Assembly: GCF_000737705.1 (NCBI RefSeq)
Contig: NZ_JPRH01000006.1
Coordinates: 62,001-126,000 of the forward strand
Reading direction: 5' to 3'
DNA length: 64,000 bases
Source of the DNA: Chryseobacterium soli
Lineage (GTDB): Bacteria; Bacteroidota; Bacteroidia; Flavobacteriales; Weeksellaceae
The position numbers and the translations under genes are program-made. Below, one piece after another: positions 53,226 to 61,752 of this stretch; position 1 is the first letter of the stretch; each line of letters starts with the position of its first letter. The notes under the pieces were generated by a model. The model saw only the letters and a list, made by a program, of their open reading frames with translations. It was not told the origin of the DNA and did no database searches.

Positions 53226-53315
53226 TTTTATAAAAGTTTAGTTATTATACATAAAGCATATTCAAAACATATACCAAAAAACTTAAAAACATTGTTTTCA
53301 TCATTTTTTTAGTTG

Positions 53316-53323
53316 TATTTTTG
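53316..53323 (+). promoter_or_regulatory. -7 box of the GH3 gene
   Basis: TATTTTTG matches TAnnTTTG; a TTG at 53292-53294 stands 21 bases upstream as a possible -33. The leader to ATG 53341 would be short. Confidence 0.55.
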
Positions 53324-53340
53324 TTCTTATTCAAAAAATC

Positions 53341-55080
53341 ATGAAGAAATTATCATATACTTCCCTCTTTATTTTTTTATTTATAAGTTCAGCTATTACC
53401 GCCCAATATCAGCCTAAAAACCTCTCTAAAGAAGATATAAAAAAGGCTCATCAATGGGTTGACAAAACATACAAGTCCCTTTCACAGGACGAAAAACTGG
53501 GTCAGTTATTTATTGTAGCATTATATACCAATAAAGACGAGAACCACATCAGCCAGATCAGAAACATCGTTGTCAATGATAAAATCGGGGGATTAATCCT
53601 TATGCAGGATGATGCTGCAAGAGAAATTAATCTTGTTAACGAATTCCAGCAAAAATCCAAAGTTCCTTTAATCATCGGAATGGATGCAGAATGGGGCCTT
53701 TACCAAAGAATTGCTGCCGCTCATAAGTTTCCCTGGGCTATGACCTTAGGAGCCATACAAGACAAAAATCTGATTGAGCAGATGTCTGCCAAAATAGCGG
53801 AAGACTGCCACAGAATGGGTATCAATTGGGATTTTGCGCCAGTAGTTGATGTTAATACCAATCCCAACAATCCGATTATCGGAAACAGAAGTTTCGGTTC
53901 GGAAGTGGATAATGTAATTAATTCTGCCCTATCCTATTCAAATGGCCTTCAGAATAACAATATCCTTGCAGCCATAAAACATTTTCCGGGGCACGGTGAT
54001 ACCAGCACAGATTCACACCTTGACCTTCCGGTAGTTTCCCATAGTTTGGACAGGCTTAACAGCATAGAATTAGCACCTTTCAAAGCATTAATGGATAAAG
54101 GAATCGGTGGAGTTATGGTAGCTCATCTCTATGTACCGAGTTTGGAACCCGCTAAAGGAATTCCTGCTTCGGTTTCGAAAAACATCATTACAGGTTTGTT
54201 GAAAGAGAAACTGGGATATAAAGGCCTTATCATCACTGATGCATTAAATATGGGAGCTGTTGCCAATAAATTTAAGCCCGGTGAACTGGATGCCATGGCC
54301 TTCAAAGCAGGAAATGATATTATGCTGTTTTCACAAGGCGTTGCTGATGGGAAAAAATTAATTCAGAAAGCGATTGATAATAAAGAAATTCCTCAGTCTC
54401 GGGTGGAAGAAAGTGTTAAGAAAATCCTGTTGACAAAATATTTTTTAGGATTAGATCACTATACTCCCAACAATTCTGAAAACGTTAATAATGATCTGAA
54501 CAATAACTCTCATAAAGTCTTGGTTCAAAATCTATATTCCAATGCACTGACTTTACTGAAAGACGACAAAAAACTGCTTCCTCTTACCGGAAAACAAGTC
54601 TATTACGTTCCGTTGGAAGAAGCTCCTTATCAAACTTTTGCCAATCAACTGGGGTCAGCTGTGATCATCAAAAAAGCCAATGAAGTTAATACAATTCCGG
54701 CCAACTCAACGGTGATTGTAGGATTGCATAAAGATAATTCTACAGCCTATAAACCTTATAAAATATCAGCTGAATCAAAGAAGATTCTATCCGAATTAAC
54801 AAAAAATCAAAATATTATCCTGAATGTTTTCGGAAGCGCCTATGCTTTAAAAGACATCGATATTTCAAAAGTTTCAACCGTTCTCGTTTCTTATGAAAAT
54901 AATGACGATTCAATGACTGCAACAGCAGATGCTCTTAACGGAAAAACGAAAATATGGGGCAGGCTTCCTGTTCTTGTCAATGACCAGCTGAAAGCAGGAA
55001 TGGGAATGGATCTCAATCCGGCTGCTGCCAGCACCACCAATATGAACTCAACAGTTTTCACAACATCAAAACAACAGTAA
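53341..55080 (+). CDS. GH3 beta-N-acetylhexosaminidase (NagZ-like)
   Basis: 579 residues with a signal peptide (ends AITAQ). The GH3 barrel has the NagZ hallmark KHFPGHGDTSTDSHLDLP near residue 213 with the catalytic Asp-His dyad, and the nucleophile segment GLIITDALNMGAV near 300. The C-terminal ~180 residues form a second domain, as in the two-domain NagZ of Bacillus subtilis. It removes GlcNAc from muropeptides or glycans in the periplasm. The gene is 4 bases ahead of bshA, so likely cotranscribed. Confidence 0.88.
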   Translation: MKKLSYTSLFIFLFISSAITAQYQPKNLSKEDIKKAHQWVDKTYKSLSQDEKLGQLFIVALYTNKDENHISQIRNIVVNDKIGGLILMQDDAAREINLVNEFQQKSKVPLIIGMDAEWGLYQRIAAAHKFPWAMTLGAIQDKNLIEQMSAKIAEDCHRMGINWDFAPVVDVNTNPNNPIIGNRSFGSEVDNVINSALSYSNGLQNNNILAAIKHFPGHGDTSTDSHLDLPVVSHSLDRLNSIELAPFKALMDKGIGGVMVAHLYVPSLEPAKGIPASVSKNIITGLLKEKLGYKGLIITDALNMGAVANKFKPGELDAMAFKAGNDIMLFSQGVADGKKLIQKAIDNKEIPQSRVEESVKKILLTKYFLGLDHYTPNNSENVNNDLNNNSHKVLVQNLYSNALTLLKDDKKLLPLTGKQVYYVPLEEAPYQTFANQLGSAVIIKKANEVNTIPANSTVIVGLHKDNSTAYKPYKISAESKKILSELTKNQNIILNVFGSAYALKDIDISKVSTVLVSYENNDDSMTATADALNGKTKIWGRLPVLVNDQLKAGMGMDLNPAAASTTNMNSTVFTTSKQQ

Positions 55081-55084
55081 TCTA

Positions 55085-56233
55085 ATGAAAATAGGCATAC
55101 TTTGCTATCCAACATACGGCGGAAGCGGAATCGTAGCAACAGAATTAGGAATGTCTCTTGCCAACAAAGGTTATGAAGTACATTTCATAAGCTCGGCACT
55201 TCCTGCAAGACTGGATATCACGAATCCGAATATTTTTTTCCATAGAGTGAATGTCCAGACGTATCCGCTTTTCCAATATCAGCCTTATGATATTGCATTA
55301 AGTTCAATGATCTACCGGGTCGTTAATCTTTATAAACTGGATTTACTTCACGCTCATTATGCCATTCCCTATGCATATGCAGCTTTTACAGCGAAGCAAA
55401 TGCTTATGGAAGACAATAATGACATTCCTTTGGTGACGACCCTTCACGGGACGGATATTACGCTGGTAGGACAGCACCCGAGCTATAAACATGCGGTAGA
55501 ATTTTCTATTAATAAATCAGATGCAATTACTTCTGTTTCCGAAAGCTTAAAAAAAGATACCCTGCAGTTTTTCCACATCAAAAAAGAGATTCAGGTAATT
55601 ACCAATTTTATTGATAATTCGGAGTTTGATGACTGTGATGAATGCCAGAGAACGCAGTTTGCCAGTCCGGATGAAAAAATACTGATCCACGTTTCCAATT
55701 TACGTCCGGTAAAACGAGTGGAAGAAGTATTGCAGATCTTTAAAAATGTGGAGAAAAAAGTAAAATCCAAACTGATCATTATCGGGGAAGGCCCTGACAT
55801 GGAAAAGATCAATCAGTTTTTGGAAGAAAATCCAGATCTGATCTCCAAAATCCGTCTTTTAGGAAAAGTGAATGATCTGTATAAAATCTTACAGCTTTCG
55901 GATGTATTTTTACTTCCTTCGGAGCAGGAAAGCTTCGGTCTTGCGGCACTTGAAGCTATGGCCGCTTATACTCCGGTTATCAGCTCCAATGCGGGCGGAA
56001 TTCCGGAAGTGAACATTCAGGGAGAGACCGGATTTTTGGCAGAAATCGGAAATGTAGAAGCAATGAGTAATTATACCATTAAGCTGCTGAGCAACGATGA
56101 ACTTTTAGCCAAAATGAAAATAAATGCGAAAGAACAGGCTATAAAATTCGATTTGAAAAACATTCTTCCTATTTATGAAGAAATGTATAGAACGACCATC
56201 GAAAACTTTAAAAAGGAGGTGTCGAAAGTATAA
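55085..56233 (+). CDS. bshA: BshA, N-acetylglucosaminyl L-malate synthase (bacillithiol pathway)
   Basis: 382 residues of GT4 fold. The N-terminus MKIGILCYPTYGGSGIVATELGMSLANKGYEVHFISSALPARL is strongly BshA-like. The C-terminal half has the GT4 motif LPSEQESFGLAALEAMA and NAGGIPEV. It joins UDP-GlcNAc and L-malate, the first step of bacillithiol, the low-molecular-weight thiol of Firmicutes and Bacteroidota. Starts 4 bases after the GH3 gene. bshB and bshC are not in the window. Confidence 0.95.
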   Translation: MKIGILCYPTYGGSGIVATELGMSLANKGYEVHFISSALPARLDITNPNIFFHRVNVQTYPLFQYQPYDIALSSMIYRVVNLYKLDLLHAHYAIPYAYAAFTAKQMLMEDNNDIPLVTTLHGTDITLVGQHPSYKHAVEFSINKSDAITSVSESLKKDTLQFFHIKKEIQVITNFIDNSEFDDCDECQRTQFASPDEKILIHVSNLRPVKRVEEVLQIFKNVEKKVKSKLIIIGEGPDMEKINQFLEENPDLISKIRLLGKVNDLYKILQLSDVFLLPSEQESFGLAALEAMAAYTPVISSNAGGIPEVNIQGETGFLAEIGNVEAMSNYTIKLLSNDELLAKMKINAKEQAIKFDLKNILPIYEEMYRTTIENFKKEVSKV

Positions 56234-56259
56234 TATTTCTATTATATTTATCGTCACTT

Positions 56260-57534
56260 ATGACGGAAAAACTACTTCAATATCTTTGGAACTTTAAGGT
56301 TTTCAAACATTTTGACTTCAAAGATATTGAAGGAAATTCCGTTGAAATACTAGAGTTTGGAAAATGGAACTCGGATGCCGGCCCGGATTTTTTAACTGGA
56401 AAAATCAAATTCAATAATGTAATATTGGCCGGAAATATTGAGCTTCATGTAAAAGCATCCGACTGGATTTTCCATAACCATTCTACAGATCCCAATTACA
56501 AAAATATTATCCTTCACGTCGTTTTCTATAACGATACTTCTATTGATGATTTTACCATCAATAATATCCCAACGCTAGAGCTTAAAGACTACATCGATGA
56601 AAATATTCTCTGGAAATACGAAAAACTTTCAGGTGAAAATCAATTCATTCCCTGTGAGCGTATTTTTGATTCTCAAAAAATTCCTGTTAATTTTCATGAA
56701 GGAAATATCCTAAGAAAACTGGAAGAAAAATCCCTGGAATTTGAGCATAGTCTGAAACAGTATAAAAATAACTTTGAAGCGGTTCTATTCCACAGTTTAG
56801 CATATTCTTTCGGACTAAAAGTGAATGCCTATATTTTCCGGCAGATCGCTGAAAGTGTAGACTTCAGTATTGTTAATAAAATCCGGCAAAACCCATATCA
56901 GCTGGAAGCTTTGTTATTTGGAATTTCAGGATGGCTTGAAACTGACGAAGATGAGCAGATGAAGATATGGAAAAGAGAATTTACTTTTATCAAAGCAAAG
57001 TTCAATATTCTGGATTTACATTTTCATCCTAAATTTTTGAGATTACGTCCACCTAATTTTCCTACGATCCGGCTTTCTCAACTCGCAAACCTTTACCATC
57101 AGCAGCAAAATATATTTTCTAAAGTGATCGTTGCAAAAAACTCGGAGGAATTATTTGCTATTTTTAAAGATAGTAACGCTTCCGAATATTGGGATAATCA
57201 TTTTAATTTCGGAAAGATATCCAGTAGTAAATATCCCAAGGTGGTAAGTAAAGATTTTATAGATCTTGTTATTCTCAACACGATTCTTCCCTTAAAATAT
57301 ACCTATCACAAATATCATCATGAAGAAATTTCGGAAGAGATCATCAGTTTTTACCGAACGATTGCTGCAGAAAAAAATTCAGTGACCAAAAACTGGAAAA
57401 ACATGGGGACTTCTATTCCCACTGCCTTAGAAAGCCAGAGTCTTATTTATCATTACAAAAGTTTCTGTGAAGAAAAAAATTGCTTACATTGCAGTATTGG
57501 ATTTAAAATTTTAAAAGAATCTTCAAATGTTTGA
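56260..57534 (+). CDS. DUF2851 protein
   Basis: 424 residues of the DUF2851 family: LQYLWNFKVF, VEILEFGKWNSDAGPDFLTGKIKFNNVILAGNIELHVKASDWIFHNHSTDPNYKNIILHVVF near the N-terminus, and a C-terminal Cys cluster (CEEKNCLHCSIG) that could bind metal. The N-terminal part has Asp/Glu-x-Lys patterns (GNIELHVK), as in nuclease-like folds, but no function is proven. It overlaps the PspC gene by 8 bases. Confidence 0.88.
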   Translation: MTEKLLQYLWNFKVFKHFDFKDIEGNSVEILEFGKWNSDAGPDFLTGKIKFNNVILAGNIELHVKASDWIFHNHSTDPNYKNIILHVVFYNDTSIDDFTINNIPTLELKDYIDENILWKYEKLSGENQFIPCERIFDSQKIPVNFHEGNILRKLEEKSLEFEHSLKQYKNNFEAVLFHSLAYSFGLKVNAYIFRQIAESVDFSIVNKIRQNPYQLEALLFGISGWLETDEDEQMKIWKREFTFIKAKFNILDLHFHPKFLRLRPPNFPTIRLSQLANLYHQQQNIFSKVIVAKNSEELFAIFKDSNASEYWDNHFNFGKISSSKYPKVVSKDFIDLVILNTILPLKYTYHKYHHEEISEEIISFYRTIAAEKNSVTKNWKNMGTSIPTALESQSLIYHYKSFCEEKNCLHCSIGFKILKESSNV

Positions 57535-57748
57535 TAATATCCGCCATAAAATGGAAAGAGAATGGTTTGGTGTTCTTACGAGAATGGGCGCTAAACTGGG
57601 GATTCCCGTGTCTAAATTACGGGTATTCTTTATCTATTCAACTTTTGCCACGGCAGGCTTTTTCTTTTTAATTTATCTGGGACTTGCCTTTACTCTTTGG
57701 ATTAAAGACATTTTCATAACAAGGAGGCCCAGCGTTTTTGACTTATAA
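57527..57748 (+). CDS. Small PspC-domain membrane protein
   Basis: 73 residues with a PspC domain (GVLTRMGAKLGIPVSKLRVFFIYSTF, then a helix FFFLIYLGLAFTLWI). It has one or two membrane helices, is often linked to envelope-stress response, and is here a minimal stand-alone form. It overlaps the DUF2851 gene and is 2 bases before the GNAT gene, so all three form one unit. Confidence 0.87.
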   Translation: MFDNIRHKMEREWFGVLTRMGAKLGIPVSKLRVFFIYSTFATAGFFFLIYLGLAFTLWIKDIFITRRPSVFDL

Positions 57749-57750
57749 TT

Positions 57751-58263
57751 ATGGAATTTTTACAGATCACCTCATCAGAGGATTATAGAGTTCAGGAAAT
57801 ATACAACTCTTACTCCAGCACCTTTCCTGAAGATGAAAGGAGAGACTGGAACCAATTCGTAGATTTATTTTCAAATCCTTATGTGAAGATCATTTCGGTC
57901 CTTCACGAATCTAAAACAATTGGATATCTCATTATCTGGGAACTCAGCAATTATGTTTTTGTAGAACATTTTGAAGTGTTTGCGGAATTCAGAAGTCAGA
58001 AATTAGGCTCGCATATCACAGGCTATTTATTTGACAATTATCCGCGGATTATTTTAGAAATAGAGCCTGAACATCTGGATGAAGATGCCAAAAGACGGTA
58101 TGCTTTTTATCAGAGAAATGGATTCAGATTGATTGATGAAGCCCATGTACAGCCCAGCTACGGCGAAGGGAAGAAACCTTTAGACCTTTGGCTGCTGGCT
58201 AATTATTCTCCTGAAAACCTCAACATCATCAAAGACGAAATTTACGATATCGTTTATCATTAA
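57751..58263 (+). CDS. GNAT-family N-acetyltransferase
   Basis: 170 residues. GNAT fold with the acetyl-CoA-binding segment HFEVFAEFRSQKLGSHITGYLF (Q/RxxGxG/A-like loop RSQKLGSH) and a Tyr-containing C-terminal motif RRYAFYQRNGFRLI. The substrate is unknown. Last gene of the unit starting at the DUF2851 gene; closed by a terminator. Confidence 0.85.
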   Translation: MEFLQITSSEDYRVQEIYNSYSSTFPEDERRDWNQFVDLFSNPYVKIISVLHESKTIGYLIIWELSNYVFVEHFEVFAEFRSQKLGSHITGYLFDNYPRIILEIEPEHLDEDAKRRYAFYQRNGFRLIDEAHVQPSYGEGKKPLDLWLLANYSPENLNIIKDEIYDIVYH

Positions 58264-58266
58264 CAT

Positions 58267-58300
58267 AAAAAAGTCAGATTACTCTGACTTTTTCTTTTTT
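58267..58300 (+). terminator. Terminator after the GNAT gene
   Basis: AGTCAGA (58272-58278) and TCTGACT (58283-58289), extended by A:T pairs, then a T run. Confidence 0.8.
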
Positions 58301-58338
58301 TATTTATTTTTATGAAAACCTGCTCGATGTTCTAAGCA

Positions 58339-59076
58339 TCAGTTAACTTCATATTCCAGTTTGATGGTAATACTGGCTTCTTTCTCTTTGGAAGACGTAT
58401 TGAACGTTCCTCCGTACGAATAATCTTCGTTTGAATTAGGAGCTGTAATCTGAACTACACCCATCGTTGCCTTTTTAAGGTGACCTAAACTGCTTCCGGA
58501 GTTCTCCGCAATTTTCTCCGCACGTTCTTTGGCGTCTTTTGTCGCGCTGGCAATCATTTCCTGCTTCACAGTCGATAATTTTGTGTAAAAGTAAGATGGC
58601 GATGAAGAAGTGAATTCAATCCCACGGTTAATAATCTCTGTAATATTTCTGGAAACGTTTTCAATTTTAGCCACTTCTTTACTTTCAATGGAAACTTTTT
58701 GGGTTAAATTATATCCGGAAAATTCTCCCTGGATATTATTTCCGTTGGCATCATTGTAATTTCTGAATTGCTTTTGAATATCTACGGACGAAAATACAAT
58801 TTCATTCTGCTTAATCCCTTTTGAAACAAGATAATCATTGATCACTTTTCTGTCCATTGCCAATTCATCATAGGCTGATTTCAGATCCATATTATTCTTC
58901 GAAAAACTTCCGGACCAGGTGATAAGGTCGGCAGTGAAATGTTTAGTTCCTAAACCGGTTACAGAAATGGTGTTTTCAGATTTATTCCTGTTTTTTATGG
59001 CATTTCCAAGAAGACCGAGACCGAGTACAAATCCTAGTGCTCCAATGGCAACGGTGATAATACTGCTTTTATTCAT
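58339..59076 (-). CDS. SIMPL (DUF541) domain protein
   Basis: 245 residues: one N-terminal membrane helix (about 7-25), then the SIMPL domain with ISVTGLGTKHFTADLITWSGSF, YLVSKGIKQNEIVFSSV, NLTQKVSIES and ATKDAKERAEKIAENSGSSLG. Family members are periplasmic or membrane-anchored, of uncertain function. Single gene on the minus strand. Confidence 0.88.
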   Translation of the reverse strand: MNKSSIITVAIGALGFVLGLGLLGNAIKNRNKSENTISVTGLGTKHFTADLITWSGSFSKNNMDLKSAYDELAMDRKVINDYLVSKGIKQNEIVFSSVDIQKQFRNYNDANGNNIQGEFSGYNLTQKVSIESKEVAKIENVSRNITEIINRGIEFTSSSPSYFYTKLSTVKQEMIASATKDAKERAEKIAENSGSSLGHLKKATMGVVQITAPNSNEDYSYGGTFNTSSKEKEASITIKLEYEVN

Positions 59077-59157
59077 AAAATTTGTGAGTTGGGGTGATTT
59101 AATTTTTCACAGAAAGTATATCAATTTCCGTTCCGAAATTTTAAGATTTCTTTAACA

Positions 59158-59973
59158 TTATTCTGACTTGCCGGAATGTTTTAACCGATCGACATATAAG
59201 GGAATCGTTTCTTCCAGTCTCAGCAGGACTCCAGACAAATTTTTAGCTTTCACATAGGTTCTTACCTGAGGTTTAACAAGAAAAGAAAATTCTATAAACT
59301 CTGAAATTCTTTCCGCAGGAATGCCTGCCTGTGTAAAATAGTCTTCGTCGACTCTATTTTTAATCCAAGAAATGTGTTCCTGAAGATCATCGTATTTATA
59401 TTGTCTTTTTTGCTTTCGGGCTTTTCCGCTAATGAGATCATATACTCCCTGAACATTAAGACTTCCCAAAAGCATTGGCAGCAAAACGCTTTTTACTTCT
59501 GCCGGTTTTTCCCTCATTTTTCCAATCGGCTGCGGAAGTCCGACTGCCTGCTGAACGATTTCTCCCTTATCTACCTTCGCCACTATTCTGGAATCTTTTG
59601 ACAGATCACCTGTAAGTTTTTTGACGATCTGTACTTCTTCTATCTCTTTTGGAATCGGGATAAGGCTGACTAATAACGGAGGATTATTACCATCCGTCAG
59701 AACTCTCGTAGAAACTCTTCCGAAATCTTCTTTGACAAACCTCAACTCGTCATTTTGTGAAGCTTCAATAGAAAATGCTCCTTCAGCATTCGAATAGGTT
59801 TTATGATCGGTAGCCATATTGATAATGATAACACCACTCAAATTGATTCCGTCATTATCCACAATTCTCCCTGTGACGGTTTGCTGTGAAAACAAATGCG
59901 TAAACAGAAAGACCAGGAAAACAAAAACTATTTTTCCGGTAAGTGCATATCTGTATTTGCTTTTGAAATTCAA
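59158..59973 (-). CDS. Tandem paralogue 3: secreted CarboxypepD-regulatory-like protein
   Basis: 271 residues from a TTG start at 59973, as no ATG is in frame before the signal peptide (FVFLVFLFTHLFSQ). An N-terminal carboxypeptidase-regulatory-like beta domain (VTGRIVDNDGINLSGVIIINMATDHKTYSNAEGAFSIEA, then DELRFVKEDFGR) is followed by a shared region VQIVKKLTGDLSKDSRIVAKVDK and a C-terminal helical part. It is homologous to the two genes upstream (60011 and 60827). Periplasmic, of unknown function. It ends the three-gene unit. Confidence 0.75.
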   Translation of the reverse strand: MNFKSKYRYALTGKIVFVFLVFLFTHLFSQQTVTGRIVDNDGINLSGVIIINMATDHKTYSNAEGAFSIEASQNDELRFVKEDFGRVSTRVLTDGNNPPLLVSLIPIPKEIEEVQIVKKLTGDLSKDSRIVAKVDKGEIVQQAVGLPQPIGKMREKPAEVKSVLLPMLLGSLNVQGVYDLISGKARKQKRQYKYDDLQEHISWIKNRVDEDYFTQAGIPAERISEFIEFSFLVKPQVRTYVKAKNLSGVLLRLEETIPLYVDRLKHSGKSE

Positions 59974-60010
59974 TGTATCTTTTTGTGTTTTTTATCTGTA
60001 ATGTAATTGT

Positions 60011-60820
60011 TTAGCCTTCAAGTTTATTCGTCTTTTTATACTCCTGAAATGCTGCTTTCAGTTCAAATTCTATGGCTGCCACATTAAAATCTTTTCTATA
60101 TAATTTTGCAAGTTTTTTGGTGTCATTGGCATAGAGTAAAAAACGGTCTATCTGTTCATCACCCATTCCATATTTCCTGAGAAAATCAAGATTCATTTCT
60201 TCCTTTACTCTTTTAATAAAATTTTGAGTCTCATTATAATCAGCTTTCGTGATCTTAGGCTTGCCTGATTTTTTAATCAAATTTACTACAAGACCGAGAG
60301 CTCCTAATACATCTCCCTGCCCTGCAGCAAAGTCATGACCTCCAAATTGTTTCGGAATCGTGTTTTTTGGCAACGGCTCATTGAGAGGACTTCTCATATA
60401 ATCATCCAATCCGGATTTTAAAGAAGCTATTTTTCTTGACTCGTCGAGATGTTTGCTATCCCTTTCCAGATTTCCTGTAGGCTGGTACTTAATCTTTACT
60501 TCGGGAATCAGGATTTCAGCATGAGGCAAAACGATCAGTAATGGATTTCTGATGTCTTGTTTAGTTATCTTCCTGTCAACACGATAATAGCCTTCCTTTA
60601 CAAACCTGAGCTCGTCATTTTCATCAGCATCAATTACAAAATTTCCGGAAGCATTACTGAATGTGCTTGTATGATTGGAAATATTCACTACTAAAACAGA
60701 ATTAAGGGTTGAACTTCCATTGTTATCTATAATGCTTCCTGTAATCTTTTGCTGTGAGCATACATCTGCAAAAATAAAACAAGGAACTGCATACAGACTT
60801 TGTCTGATATATCTTCTCAT
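60011..60820 (-). CDS. Tandem paralogue 2: secreted CarboxypepD-regulatory-like protein
   Basis: 269 residues with a signal peptide (YAVPCFIFADVCSQ). It has the same plan as its neighbours: ITGSIIDNNGSSTLNSVLVVNISNHTSTFSNASGNFVIDA, then DELRFVKEGYYRVDRKI, PEVKIKYQPTGNLERDSKHLDES, and a C-terminal helical region ending AFQEYKKTNKLEG. It starts 6 bases after the stop of the first paralogue. Function unknown. Confidence 0.75.
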   Translation of the reverse strand: MRRYIRQSLYAVPCFIFADVCSQQKITGSIIDNNGSSTLNSVLVVNISNHTSTFSNASGNFVIDADENDELRFVKEGYYRVDRKITKQDIRNPLLIVLPHAEILIPEVKIKYQPTGNLERDSKHLDESRKIASLKSGLDDYMRSPLNEPLPKNTIPKQFGGHDFAAGQGDVLGALGLVVNLIKKSGKPKITKADYNETQNFIKRVKEEMNLDFLRKYGMGDEQIDRFLLYANDTKKLAKLYRKDFNVAAIEFELKAAFQEYKKTNKLEG

Positions 60821-60826
60821 TACGGT

Positions 60827-61570
60827 CTATCTTTGGGTTTGCGGAGCACGGTAAGAAGAAATTCTGGTCAGTACAAAACGCTGAAATCTATATAAGTCTG
60901 CATCACTGCAAAATCCATATTTTAAGATCTTTTTCCTTTCAAAACCTCCCGCCAGCACATAATAAATAAAATGGTCTATCAGAGGTTTTTCTATTTTCAG
61001 ATGGATAAAATATTCATCCCCCAAAGCAGTTCGAAGGTAGGTTACAAGATCTGTATCATCCCATCTGTCTTTCACTTTTCCAATTGAAAAGCCCTGTCCT
61101 TTAGGCTGTACAAATTCACCGGGTCTTGCGGCCAATATCCTAGGATCTGATTTCTGAGCAATGTAGCGGTCTATCTCTTTCGTCAGTTTCTCCACTTTTG
61201 GCTTATTGAGGTTCTTGGAATCTATCCTCAAGTTTCCGGTAAGCCCTTTTTTCACTTCAACCTCAGGAATCAATATGGTTGTTCTTGCCAGACTGACGTT
61301 TAAAGGAGACTCTATGTTTTCTTTGGATATTTTTTTCATCATCCGTTCATAGCCGGCTTTTATAAAGCGCAGCTCATCCCCTACTCTTCCTGAAAGCATA
61401 AAGTGCCCATCCTGGTTAGATGCCACCATTTCGTCCGTTCTTATATTAATGACGGCAACATCCGCCATCTCGCTGCCATCTTCAGTGGTGACTTTCCCAA
61501 AAATATAGCTCTGGGCATTCAGATTGATAAAAAAGATGGTAGATAAAAGAAAGAATAATTTAATTTTCAC
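60827..61570 (-). CDS. Tandem paralogue 1: secreted CarboxypepD-regulatory-like protein
   Basis: 247 residues from a GTG start at 61570, with signal peptide (FFLLSTIFFINLNAQ). It has the same plan as the next two genes: FGKVTTEDGSEMADVAVINIRTDEMVASNQDGHFMLSG, then DELRFIKAGYERMMKKI, and PEVEVKKGLTGNLRIDSKNLNK. A good -7 box (TAGCTTTG on the minus strand, 61589-61596) stands just above, so it heads the unit. The shared segment with TGNLxxDSKxL marks a family that I cannot name. Confidence 0.75.
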   Translation of the reverse strand: MKIKLFFLLSTIFFINLNAQSYIFGKVTTEDGSEMADVAVINIRTDEMVASNQDGHFMLSGRVGDELRFIKAGYERMMKKISKENIESPLNVSLARTTILIPEVEVKKGLTGNLRIDSKNLNKPKVEKLTKEIDRYIAQKSDPRILAARPGEFVQPKGQGFSIGKVKDRWDDTDLVTYLRTALGDEYFIHLKIEKPLIDHFIYYVLAGGFERKKILKYGFCSDADLYRFQRFVLTRISSYRAPQTQR

Positions 61571-61588
61571 GGGCTGTTTTTAATAAAG

Positions 61589-61596
61589 CAAAGCTA
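61589..61596 (-). promoter_or_regulatory. -7 box of the three-paralogue unit
   Basis: TAGCTTTG on the minus strand (plus-strand CAAAGCTA) matches TAnnTTTG, 19 bases above the GTG start. No clear -33 TTTG at the usual distance. Confidence 0.5.
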
Positions 61597-61752
61597 AAAT
61601 TATTTTTAAATGTAATCATAAGTTTAACCTCAGTTAACTTGTTTTAGGATTTATTTTTGATTTTTAATTCTAAAACTGTTAAAGAGCCGGCCCAAATTGT
61701 TAAAATCCCACTTAAATTTTAGCTAAATTGCAGTCTCAATTCTATTAAAACA

